Shown here: piece by piece, positions 23,601 through 35,600 of the stretch
How positions within the stretch are numbered: position 1 is the stretch's first letter
Layout: every line of letters starts with the position of its first letter
NCBI GenBank assembly: GCA_038030265.1
Contig: CM075941.1
Span: forward strand, 17,422,001-17,486,000
Reading direction: 5' to 3'
Source of the DNA: Corythucha ciliata
Taxonomy: Eukaryota > Arthropoda > Insecta > Hemiptera > Tingidae
DNA: 64,000 nucleotides
The notes under the pieces: generated by a model
Told to the model about the DNA's origin: nothing
Seen by the model: the letters and a program-made list of their open reading frames with translations, nothing else
Database searches by the model: none
Position numbers and translations under genes: made by a program

Positions 23601-26600
23601 TTTCTTTTTTTAAGTAGAAAGGCACCTCCCTCATTTTTTTTTTTTTTTTTTTTTGTCGATCGAAACTTTTTCTTTAAAAAATTACGCACAAATTAAGCGA
23701 AAGTTCTAATTTGTTTTTATTTTACTTTATTATTTTGTCTAGGATGACGAACCACCTGAAATCACCTACTGCGTCGTCGATCACGCCGGAACGCTCACCC
23801 TTCAAACTTTAACGCCCACACAGCCCATACCGCCTGAAGATGAGCTCAACGCTAAATTCGCCGAATTGGTCGAAGAGCTCGACTTGACGGCTCCCAATAA
23901 AGCGGCCATGTTGGCGCTTCCGAATGAGAAAAAATGGCAAATTTATTGCTCTAAGAAAAAGGTAAGACCATTTATTCCTGGAGGGTCCTTTCTTTTTTAA
24001 AGGATGATAACAACATTAAATCGACGTTCCTTGTCAAAACAGGATCAGGAAGGAACAACTGACTTATCACAGCTACCAGAAAACTACATCGAAGAAATGA
24101 GAAATATTTTGTCTGTAAGTATTTTATTTCCTAAATATTATTACGCGAAATCAAGGAAAGTCTACTACAACTTTGTTGAAATTAGGAGGGGGGGGATGGA
24201 GTCGCCATTACGCCAACTAAACTCTCCTCCCGTCAATAAATGTTCAATCAAGAGAAACATTAATTTGTCTTGATGAAGAGTTTTTCTTTTTAAAAGGCTA
24301 CTAAGAAGGTTTGCGTGTAAGAAGCAGGAGCGCCCGCTTAAAAACACGGAGAGTAAATAATCGTTTCGCCTTCCCATTATTGTTTTTTTGTTCATTGTTA
24401 TTTAATGATCGCGTTAGATAATAGTTTTTAAGTTTTTCAAGAAAAGGAAAATTGAAGTTACCTGAAACTCTTGTGATCTGTTACCCACCTGTCATGCTCT
24501 ACATAACCGACATAATCATATAAAAATGTTAACTCTCTTGGTGGTTAAATAGCCAGCATTTTCATAAAAAACGCTTGGAGGGTGACAGAATCGTGGTCCA
24601 CTGATGATGATCTTCTCATAAAAGCTCCCCCTGTTGTGTAATCAATGGATTAACGATCCACGTAGAGATGTTTAATCAGGCGAGTGATTAGGAAAGTTTT
24701 TCTTTTTTGCGAGGGTTTCATGGTTTTAAGGCACTCCTTTGATCAATCGCGACCCCCCCCCTTTTTTCTGAATATGAAAGGGAAAGGTGCAATAATATGA
24801 AGTAGGTACTATCTCTTGATGTCAAGTAGAAGGAATAGATATGTGAAAATTACTGCGGTGTTTCATCCATGGTGTAGCTAGACATGGACAAGGGTGGGAA
24901 GATTGTCGTCTAAACTCGGAAACTGTCAATTCGCCCCCTTAAACTTGCTGACTAGTATTTAAACTGAACGTTTTGCCATTCAAAGCCCAAAACATCTTGA
25001 AATTCCGCCTGAAAAACAGATTTTCCGCAGAATGAAAAGTCATCTTTCGCAAAGTAGTTTTAGCGGCTAAACAATTAAGTAAAAAAGCTCATTCGCAGCT
25101 AAAATTCAGATAAAACGCCCATTCAATGCTAAAATTAAGGCGCTAATTAGCAGCAAAAATTGAAACAAAGGGCTTATTCGTAGCTATAATAAAAATAAAT
25201 CTCTCATAATCACAGTTGAAACCGAGAACAACCGCTAAATCGCGGCTAGAGTTGAAACAAAGCGCTGATTCACGGCTGAAATTGAGAAAACGGTAATTCA
25301 CGGTTTTCTGGTGTCAATGTTGGGGCTATACATATACATACAAGGGAAAAATCGCTAAGAATTCTTGGCTAAAAGTGTGAAAATGTGCTAATGTGGCGTT
25401 CTTGGATCAGGACCGATGCTAAAAATAAGAAAAAAGATAATAATTATTGGCTAATTAAGAAAAAACAGCGAATTCATTGCTAAAGTGAGGAGAAAAAATC
25501 GTCAATCCGTCGCTGATAAATTAAAGGAAAACACTAATTAGGGGTAAGATTGAGAAAAAAACGCGAATTCGCCCCTAAAATGGAGAGAAATATCCTGAAA
25601 ATTACATTATTCGGAGCTAAATATCTGCGAAATTACAAGTTTCGCTGAATCCGGTCTCGCCATCCACGACATTCTGACGAATAGCCACGAAATTGCTACA
25701 TGTTGAAGGCAACTATTCCGCAAAATTTGAATTTTGAAAGGAAAAAAAAAATGCGTAATTACGAAAGAGCGCCCTGACGAACAACTTCGTGACTATTTTA
25801 CGTTAATTCTTGGGTAAAAGTGGAAAACATCGCGAAAATTGAGAAAAATCGCTAATGTGCTGTTCTTGGGTCAAGTCTCGTAGCTTGAAATTAAGTAAAA
25901 ACGCTAGGTACCTCCTTGAAATTGGAAGTTTCCACGAAATTGCACGTTTTAATTTTCGCGAAATTGAAATTTTGGGGGCATTCCCTTTTAGTGATCGCGG
26001 AACCCCAAGCGAAAAACCTCGAAATTAACGTGAATACGTTTATACGGGAGTAAAGGGACCACTTCGGCAGAAGGAAGGTGGGAATGAGGGATATCACTAA
26101 GATCCCAAACAGTAGCGTACTGAGGTGGTAGCGACCTATTCAGGGGCGTACCTATAAATCCTTCCTTAGGGGGCGATTCAGGCAGTCCACAGCCTACTGA
26201 GTACCGGCGGGGGACGGGTGCTGTAATGATTGCCCTTCGTATTGCTGGAATTTTGCAAAAACTTGGCTAAAAACGGCCTCCCGGACCGGAGGGGCAGATC
26301 CACCTGTCAACCCTCCCCCCCTCTGGGTACGCCTCTGGGGTGAATTCACGGCTCTCATATAAGGCTAGAACTGTGAAGAAACGCTAATCTATAGCTAAAA
26401 GTAAAACAAAATTGCTCATGCGGTGCTAAAATGTACAAAAAGGCTAATTTGCGGCTTGAAAAAATCAAAATTAGGAGAAAGGCTAATTTTTCAACCTAAA
26501 TTGTTAAAAAAAAAAAAAAAAAAAATCAATTCGCTACTAAAAATGGAAAAACTCGCCAATTTGCATCTAAAAGTGCGGAAAACACCAATTCGTGGTTAAA

Positions 26601-29600
26601 ATTATGAAAATTTGCTAATTCACGGATTAGAAACTACTACGCTGCTAAAATTAGGAAAAAGCGCTAATTCACGGGAAAAATGGAGGAAAATCACTAATTC
26701 GCAACCAAAATTGTGAATAATTCCAATTTGCATCAAAATTGAAAACACGTCCATTCGCGGCTTCTTAAGGCAATTTTGAGGTTAGAATTGAGAAAAAGCT
26801 CCAATTTATGGCTATTATAGGGAAAAACCGCTGATTTACGGCTGAGGAAAATCGCGAATAGCGCATGGTGAACAAAACAATGCGATTCGTGGCAAAAATT
26901 TGGATAAAACCTGCTATTTTGGCTAGTATTGAGGAAAATACGTAAGAAAAACCTAATTTTCGCACATCAAACTGAGAGCAGTGCTAATTCTCTGCTAAGA
27001 TATAGAAAAAATTGCTAGTTTGCTGCTGAAGTGGAGAAAACGGGCCCCAATAGGTGCAGGTCCGCCAGTGATCCCAACTCAAAAGTCAAAACTCAAGTTC
27101 AACTGCCACTAAAACGTATTCACGCTAAACTCCGGGTCCGTGGACTTAACGATTTTTTTTTTTTTTTTTTTTTTTTTAACGTATTGTTACCCCTACTCCG
27201 CGGCTATCCGGGCCCGACAGCTCCCAAAGCCTGACGAATAGCTGTGCCATTGCAAAATTTGGAGCTAAGTAGGTACTATATTCCTGAATTTTCACGAAAT
27301 AGCGATTTTTGGGTCCTAATTTCAGAGATATTGCCAGTTTCGTTTTTGTTTTTTTTTTTCGCCCGGTTTATTTGCATCAGTGGGTTCGAAACCCGAAGGA
27401 GCCAGCCCCAATGGCACTCTACACGCGACGAATAGCTGTAAAATTGGAACAATTTAGAACAATAAAGTATCCCTGAAATTGGAAGTTTCTGGTCCAGCAC
27501 TTGGCCGGGCTAGCCAGCCATGACAGCGCCAAAAGTTCTGACGAATAGACGCAAACTTTTATCATTATTGCGGCAAATATCCGCGAAATTGAAATATTTC
27601 CTAGTTTAATTTCCGCGAAATTGCAAGTTTCAGGTCCCTCCCATTTTTCAGCGGGTGCTGACCGTGGGCTAGCCGGCACCGACTACGCTCGTACCTGGAC
27701 AAATAACTGTGTTTTAGGGATAAATATTAGCCAGTTTGCAAGTACGGGTCCGAATTCGGGTGAAATTGAAAGTTTTCTGGCTGGATATACGAAAATAGAC
27801 AGTTTTGGGCCTTTGGGTACCGATTTAAGCGAGTGGCGCAAGTTTTGAGGCGTTGAATTAGCGCCTTTTCTCAATTTTTATCCACGAATAAGAGCTTTTT
27901 ATCAATTTTAGTCGTGAATTTGCTTTTTTCTCGTATTTAGCTGCTATATTAGCCGGTTTTATCTCTTTTAGCCACGAACTAGCGCTTGTTCTTGATTTTA
28001 TTCGGACTTTTGCCAATTGCCATTTTCCCTCCAATATCAGCCACAATTAAATTTGTTTTTCCAAATTTTAGCCACGACTTTGCGATTTATCACTTATAGT
28101 CGCGATACTACCGTTTTTCTAATTTTGAGCCGCGAATTAGTATAATTTATTTTTTCACTTTGAGCTATTGAAGTAGCGATTTTTATTTATTTTAGCCGAA
28201 GTTGCCTCCAGAATGCGGGAATCAGCGTTTTTAGATTTTGGACGCGAGTTAGCGTCTTTTCACAATTTTTATCCGAGAATTAGCTATTTTTCACTATTTT
28301 GGCCGCTAATTTACGTTTCTAGTAATTATAGTTGCGATTAGGTTTTTTTCTCTCTCTCTCTCTCTCTATCTCTCGCTCACTAAGTAGTTCATTCTCTCTA
28401 ATTTAATCCAATTTGCCTTGGACCGCTTATTCTGTAGGAAGCTTTTTTTTCGACACTTTTAACAGTGATTTACACTTTTTAAAGATTTGCCCTCAAATTA
28501 ACGCTTTTCCTCCATTTTCTGCGCGAGTTGGCGGTTTTTCTCAATTTTTTGTCGCGAATTAGCGCTTTTTCTCAATTTCTATCACGATTTGTGACTCAGG
28601 AATAATTCCTCACTTTTTAGCCGTGAATTATAATGCGTTTCCTCAATTTAGCCGCGGACATTATGAAATGTTGGTATCTGCTAATTAGCGTTTTTATCCA
28701 TTCTAGCAGGGAATGAGCGCTCCTTGTCAACTTAATAGCCGCGAGTGAGCGCTTTATCTCAATTTTAGCGGGGTGTTAGCGGTTTTAATCCGTGTTAACC
28801 TTGAAGTATAGTGTTTTTTCTCACTTATGAGCAATGCGGATTTGCGCTTGTTCTCAATTTTTGCCGAGAATTAACGTTTTCATTCATTTTTGACGTTAAT
28901 TAGCGCTTTTTCTTAATTTTAGCCGCGAATTATTTCTAAATTTCAGCCGGGAATAAGGAACCGATTTTAATAAATTCTAGCCGCGCATTAGGAGATATTC
29001 TGAGTTGATTTGTGAATGAGCGTTTTTCTCTGTTTTAATTGTGAATGAGAGTTTTTAAAAATCGATTTTAGCATTCTTTTTTCGTTTTACCCGAAAATCA
29101 CCGTCTACACTCTATCCGTTACGCTCTTTTTCCGAATGCGGGACGCCTCGACTTGTCCCTAATACGAAGAAGGATCCTGGATCATCGAGTGCTGGAATTC
29201 CGATGTTTTAAAGCATCGATTTTGAATGATTCTTTCCTCTTAATTCGAGTTGTGTACAACGAATTACACTACGGAAAAAAGAGAAACTTAGCTATGCGCT
29301 ACTGCTTCACCAGGAGATGCGATTATTTTCATATTCTTTTCTTGAAGGAAAAAAAATAGTATCCGAATTAAAGATTATCATCGTATTTCCGCCAGAGAAA
29401 GTAAAAAAAAGAAGGAATTAGTTCTTATTACTACATCTCTCCGGAGGGGGTGCGGGGGGCATTTCAAGGGCTTGAAATGCAAAGAAAATGAGGCACGAGA
29501 AACCATTGAAATAGAAAAACAGCTAGAACTCACTCAACGGGCAATTATACAATGATCATGTTAGAAAATATTTAAAAGTCACGCATTTAAGTCCAGGTGG

Positions 29601-29645
29601 TTAGTCAAACGAATAAGGATTACGCCGCATCATAAGTTAAGGCAA

Positions 29646-29682
<37 letters not shown>

Positions 29683-32600
29683 GTTGTTTTACGTTTTCTT
29701 TTTTCTCTTTATTTAAATGCTTCTTTGGTTCTCCAAAGTTAATCACTTCTAGCTCTCCCCTCCCCTCCACAGCATCTATCAAAAATGGTAACGGATCGTA
29801 AAGGAATTGAAACGCCAATTTTATTCGTACGGCAAACTTCTGAAAAACCTCTGATTTCCGCCTTATTTCCAATTGAACTATTTTTTCTTGCGTAACATTT
29901 CCAATAATTCGGCTTTCTTTCGCTTAATTACGCCCCCCCCCAACCATAACTCTCACCCCTTACCTGGACGTCGTATTTGTAGACGTATCTCATCTCTTCC
30001 GATATTAAGATGTTGATGTCGCCCAACCCTAATTACGTATGTTTTTCGACTGCGCGTTTAAATACTCGTTAAAATCGCAAGATGCAATCGCCCCCCCCCC
30101 CGCCCGCCCGTACAAATATTCCTCCTGAAATGACTGGGTTTTCACCCTGATTACGTGCCGGTTTTTTTGTGTGTGTATAAAAATTCCTAATCCCCGAGTG
30201 CATTTTTACGGCTTAAACGACGGTTTTTTTTTTAACGAGGAACCAACTGCCAAAAAAAAAATAAAGAAAAAGAGTATGGAAACAATCTTGCAGCTGCGGG
30301 TTTTATTACTGAAAACAAAAATCGATTCCTGGAAAAGGGTTTGGGCTTTTTTAAAGGGCAACCGCCAGCCAATCTTTTCCAACGGGAACCTTCTCCCACA
30401 ACTTCAATTAGGAGTTTACTTTCTGGTCATCAAAACACTCCACGTGCATGAAAGCGATTTTCGGGGAATCCATCCCCGTGTCCTGAACAAAACCTTTCGA
30501 GCGACTTGGAAGTGATTGGTTTTTAAATTTAAATAAATTCTCCTCCTGAATTTATAATAAAAAAATCGGGCCCACGGAATTGGTTTGTTAAAGCTGGAAT
30601 ACTCACAAAATTTATTTATTCTGACACAAATCTGCAAAATTGATTTGTTTGCCAAGCCCGCTGCGGTCGATTAAAATACAAGTACGAACTCGACATTGGT
30701 TTTTCAAGACCCAGCCAATTTAGTTTTCTGAAGAGCCAAATCCGCGATAATTGTATGTATTTAATAATAATCGAGAAGGCGCGTATTAATGTGCTGTTCT
30801 AGGGGCTACAAATTAGGAAAAGAAAAAAACGTTAATGTACCGTTTTTGGGGCATACCTGCTGTTAAAATTGGGATACAGCACTATAATTAATTGCTACAG
30901 GGATAAGAAAAAATTCGGTGATTCGGGATTCCGTGGTAGGCAGTACTTTACATTACATTAACTATTAGACTACTACATTACATTAACATTGCATTATTGC
31001 ATTACTACTACATTACATTACATTATTGATTGGCGGGGCCCGTAATCAAAGATGGCCTACAAAGACTATGGCAACAGCGCTGGGACACGGGCACTACAGC
31101 TCGACACAGCCTTCTCCCGACGCTAGCAGGACGACTCCAGATGAGGTGGTGGCGGCCATCCTTCGCGGCGTCCCAAATCGTCACTGGCCATGGTGCCTTC
31201 AACAGTCGCTTACACTTTTTCCGCAGACGCGACTCCCCCCTGTGCCCCTGTGGAGAACTAGTCGACGAGACGTCCTCCCATGTCCTCTTCGAATGTCACG
31301 TGTACACGACGTCCGCACAGCCACTGGCATTCGCAGTGGTTTCATCATAACCACCCGCGAGGATACTCGCCTGCTTCTCCAGGCCTGGGCCAACCGGAGG
31401 TAACATCTGGAATCCCGGAAAGGTCACACAAGCCCCCGCTCACGATCACGGTCACGAATCTCCTCGAGACTCGAGAGCGTTTTGTGGTTAAGGCGTTATG
31501 TGGTCAAAGCGTTTTGTGGTTAGGTTTTTTGCAGCTAAGGTGTTTTGTGGTTAGGCCGTTTTGCGGTTAGGACGTGTAATTGTGGTATTTTGAGGTTAGG
31601 GCGTCTTGTGGTTAAAGCTTTTTTTGTGGTTGGAGAGTTATTCATTAATATAGTTATTAATTTTATTGTTGGGGTGTTTTTTATATTATTATTGTTATTA
31701 AATTGTAGTTTAAAATGTTTTTGTTATTGACATCTTGCATAAATACACCAGCGCTCATGTGGCGACTAAGTGGAACGACCTTCTGGGGTATCCTTCAATT
31801 TTAAATTGGGTTTACTTCAATAATTTTTTCTGATTCTCACTACCAACGATATATAAAAGAACTGGATTGCTCATCACTGCTGATAAAGACCAGCTGATAA
31901 TAGCCATCAAATAAGCTCCCATAGTGGATGAGAGGGGTGGAGTTTCAAAATAAGTGCCATATTACCATAACTACACAAGGAGAGGGACAGGGTGATTGTT
32001 TACCAGGGGACGACCTGCCCCCTCCACGCCCCTCCAGTCCTCTATGAGCAATCCAGGTTTATAATATATCGTTGCTCACTACCTCAATAAACAAAACAAA
32101 GCAAGTGGCACCGGTCAGATATTACCCCAGATTGTTAGTTCATCTTAGCTCGGCAAGAGCGCTGCTGCATGTATTTATGAAAGATGTCCATAGACCAGGA
32201 AACAGTTTCATTAAGGGGAAGTTTGAGGAAAAACTACGGGACTAAGTTTTTTGACTGATTCTAATGCTCTCAGGTGTGCTGAATCCGAATTTCAACTTTG
32301 CCCAACGTTACGACCCCGGCAACATGCTGAAATTTGATGAAATTTCTGAATGTTTGGCCCTTTTTTCAGTTTTCTGATTATAACTCCTTAATGACGCATT
32401 CTACGGAAAATGTTACCCTCTCATGAAAATTGGGAAAAAACCGATTAAGAAAAAGTGTGAAAACGGAACAAAAGCACTAATTCGCGGTTAACGTAAAGAA
32501 AAAGCGCTAATTCGCGGCTAAAATTGTGAAAAAGCGCTAACTTGCAGCAAAACTGAAAGATCTAGCTGAGAGGGCCTTGCATAACGCAACAAAGTTCGTG

Positions 32601-35600
32601 GGGTTTGACTCCCTCTGAATCCATTTTTGTGACGTTTGATCTTTCAACAAAAACCCAATTTGTCATTTTTGTCTGTCTAAACAGTTGAATTCAGATGTCC
32701 AGAACTGGCTACCTCGTCAGCCAATTTCGGGGGTTTCGCTAATGCAGTAATCCAATTTCATGAGCTGCGGGTTTGACTCTCTGAGGGGGGGGGGTCCTCA
32801 TTAAATAAACTAATTTCGAAGTTTTGGCTGTCATTAAAATATTTCATTGATTTGGCTTTGGATTCACCCGAATCGACTGGCAGGCCAAAAAAGGAATTGT
32901 TCGACTCCGTTCTAATTCATAATGGGAGTTGGTACCTGAGAAACCGGATGAACTCACCTGTTTGAAATCTTTAAAATACTTGTGGGGGTGAGAATCATTG
33001 TTTTGCTTCAAACAAATGCAAATTTTAATGTTTTCATTACTACATAAACAAGGCAACTGTGACTCCGATTTTTTCCGCCATGGGTTGCAGTGTCTTTCGT
33101 GACACGCTCAGAGACGCAATTCGCTAATTAAAGTTTGTAATTTGTTGCGTTTCACAGACGTGGAGTGACGAGGGGGAGAAAGGCAGCGACACTTCGGAGA
33201 GTGAACGAGTTCGACAAGTCAGAGCTTTGGACGGTTTGAAAACGGCACTGCGAACGCAACCGCATTCATTCGTTCAGGGATTTCTCGAGGCCGAAGGTCT
33301 GCCAGCCTTGCTTCGCCTGTTGAAAGAAGTGGACGAGCAGCAAACAGGGACTGGGGGCTACGGCCCGGTTCTTCGAACGTCACTGATTGGCTGTGTGAAA
33401 GCTTTGATGAACAACTCGGTGAGTAAAACGTTCCCATCGTCGTTTGACATCACTCGCCTTGAACCTGTTTCTAAAACTTTAATTGCATCCTACAGACTGG
33501 ACGATCGCACGTGCTGGCCCATCCATTCGCCATACAAACCATAGCCGAGAGCCTCGCGTCCGACAATATCAAAATAAAAGTGGCCGCCCTTGAGATTCTC
33601 GGTGCAGTTTGTCTCGTTCCGGGTGGTCACAAAAAAGTCCTGGACGCCATGACTCACTATCAAGCGTTCACGTCGGAGCGGTCCCGATTCCAGGGCATTA
33701 TCAACGATCTAGACCGATCGACCGGAGAGTTCAAAGACGACCTAACCCTCAAAACGGCCGTTATGTCATTCGTGAATGCCGTCCTCTCGTACGGCCCCGG
33801 TCAAGAGTCTCTAGAGTTTCGCCTTCATCTCCGCTATGAGTTTCTCATGCTGGGCATACATCACATCATGATGAAATTGAGGAAACACGAAAATCAGACA
33901 CTCGACAGGCACATGGACTTTTTTGAAATGCTTCGAAAAGAAGACGAGAAGGAACTCGCTAGAAAATTTGAGATGGTAGGGACCTCGGTTTAGCGATAAT
34001 TTTGAATTCTAATCGTTTTCTTTTCTTTCAAAAGGAGAAAGAAGTGGACACAACCTCAGCTACTTCAATGTTTGATGTACTTCGAAGAAAACTTAGTCAT
34101 ACCGCAGCATATCCTCACCTCATCTCATTGTTACAACATCTTTTGCTGCTGCCACGTAAGTTCATCAAACACCACTGTTTTCAACTGTTCTAACGAATTT
34201 TGTTTGCTTAGTGGACTACGGTAGTCAGCCCCAGCATTGGCTTTTGTTCGATCGAATCGTCCAGCAAATCGTAACCCAGACTGAGAACGGCGTCAATCAT
34301 GATGTGTCAATTTTGGATATTAACGTGAAGGAAATCGTTCATTTGTTGGCAAAAGAGGAAGAGCTGGTAGCGGCGAGAACTAAGGCTGATGAATTGGAAA
34401 AGGAGAATGCGGACATTGCTACGAGGTTAGCGAAAAAAGAGTTGGAACTTGATCAAAGGGTTCAAGAGAAGGAAGATCTTGAGTCGAATTTGTCTCGAGT
34501 CAAAGAGCGATTGGAGAAGGAGACGGCCGCTCATTTAGAGGCGAGGCAAAGAGTGTCAGCGCTGGAGGATTCGAAGGTTGAGCTGGAAGATCGTTTGGTG
34601 CAGGAGGAGCGAGAGCGACGACGTCTCGAAGCTTTACTCTCCCAGGTAAGCCTTCCCGACGATGCAAAAGTTGAAGGTCTCAACATGGTCAACGGCCATC
34701 TCACTAGTCCGCCGCCGCCACCACCACCCGCACCACCCGGTCCAGCCCCACCTCCCCCCGCTCCGCCGGCCTGTCCACCACCGCCGATGTCATCGGGTCA
34801 GACGATGCCAACACCACCGGCCATTCCAGGTGGGACACAGCCGTCCCAACCGAGCCGTCCAGTCAAAAATGTGCCCAAACCTTCGAACCCGCTCAAATCA
34901 TTCAACTGGTCCAAACTCCCCGACACGAAACTTCAGGGCACTGTCTGGTCCGAATTGGACGACACAAAACTCTACTCCTCCATGGACTTAGACTCAATCG
35001 ACCGACTGTTTTGCGCCTATCAGAAGAACGGTGTCACAAACGACGGCTCAATTGAGGACCTGAGGCAACTTGGGAAAAATAAAACGAAAATACTGAGCGT
35101 TATTGACGGACGACGAGCTCAAAACTGTACAATTCTTTTGTCCAAACTCAAATTGTCCGACGAGGAGATTACAAAGGTTATTATGAGTATGGACTCTCGC
35201 GATGAACTACCTCCAGACATGGTCGAACAATTGCTCAAATTCACCCCCTCCTCTGAAGAGGCGGCTCTTCTTGAGGAACACTCCGAAGAGATTGACAACC
35301 TTGCTCGAGCTGACCGCTTCCTCTACGAGATCTCTAAGTATGTCCCCCACCACCACGTTCTTCACTTAGGGTCATGAATAAAATTAACGATATTGTATTT
35401 TCTGTGCAGAATTCCTCACTACGAGCAACGGCTTCGATGTCTTCACTTTAAAAAACGGTTCAATCTATGGACTGGAGAGGTCGAACCGAGAATTCGCGCC
35501 GTTATGGAAGCGTCGCGAGAAACGACGAGGTCGCGTCGTCTACGCAAAGTCCTCGAAGTTGTCCTAGCCCTTGGCAACTACATGAATCGCGGTGCACGAG

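Larger units (their letters stand above)
14171..23742 (+). other. DAAM: DAAM intron 1 (9.6 kb)
   Basis: Starts GTAAGC and ends in a T-rich tract then TTTGTCTAG. It contains two family A arrays, two family B blocks, an 18-bp minisatellite, a 42-base A run and unique stretches (14171-15590, 17870-19990, 22650-23742). No additional coding exon with recognisable similarity was found inside it. Confidence 0.85.
24115..33157 (+). other. DAAM: DAAM intron 3 (9.0 kb)
   Basis: Starts GTAAGT and ends TTGCGTTTCACAG. It holds family A in both orientations, family B blocks, several homopolymers, a CT microsatellite, a retrotransposon fragment and a 16-bp repeat. Unique stretches lie at 24115-25040, 29100-30570 and 31640-32430. 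I saw no convincing coding exon in it. Confidence 0.85.

Noticed and set aside
30171..30515. 114-codon plus-strand ORF in DAAM intron 3
   Set aside because: No similarity to formins and no splice-compatible ends; a chance ORF in unique intron DNA.
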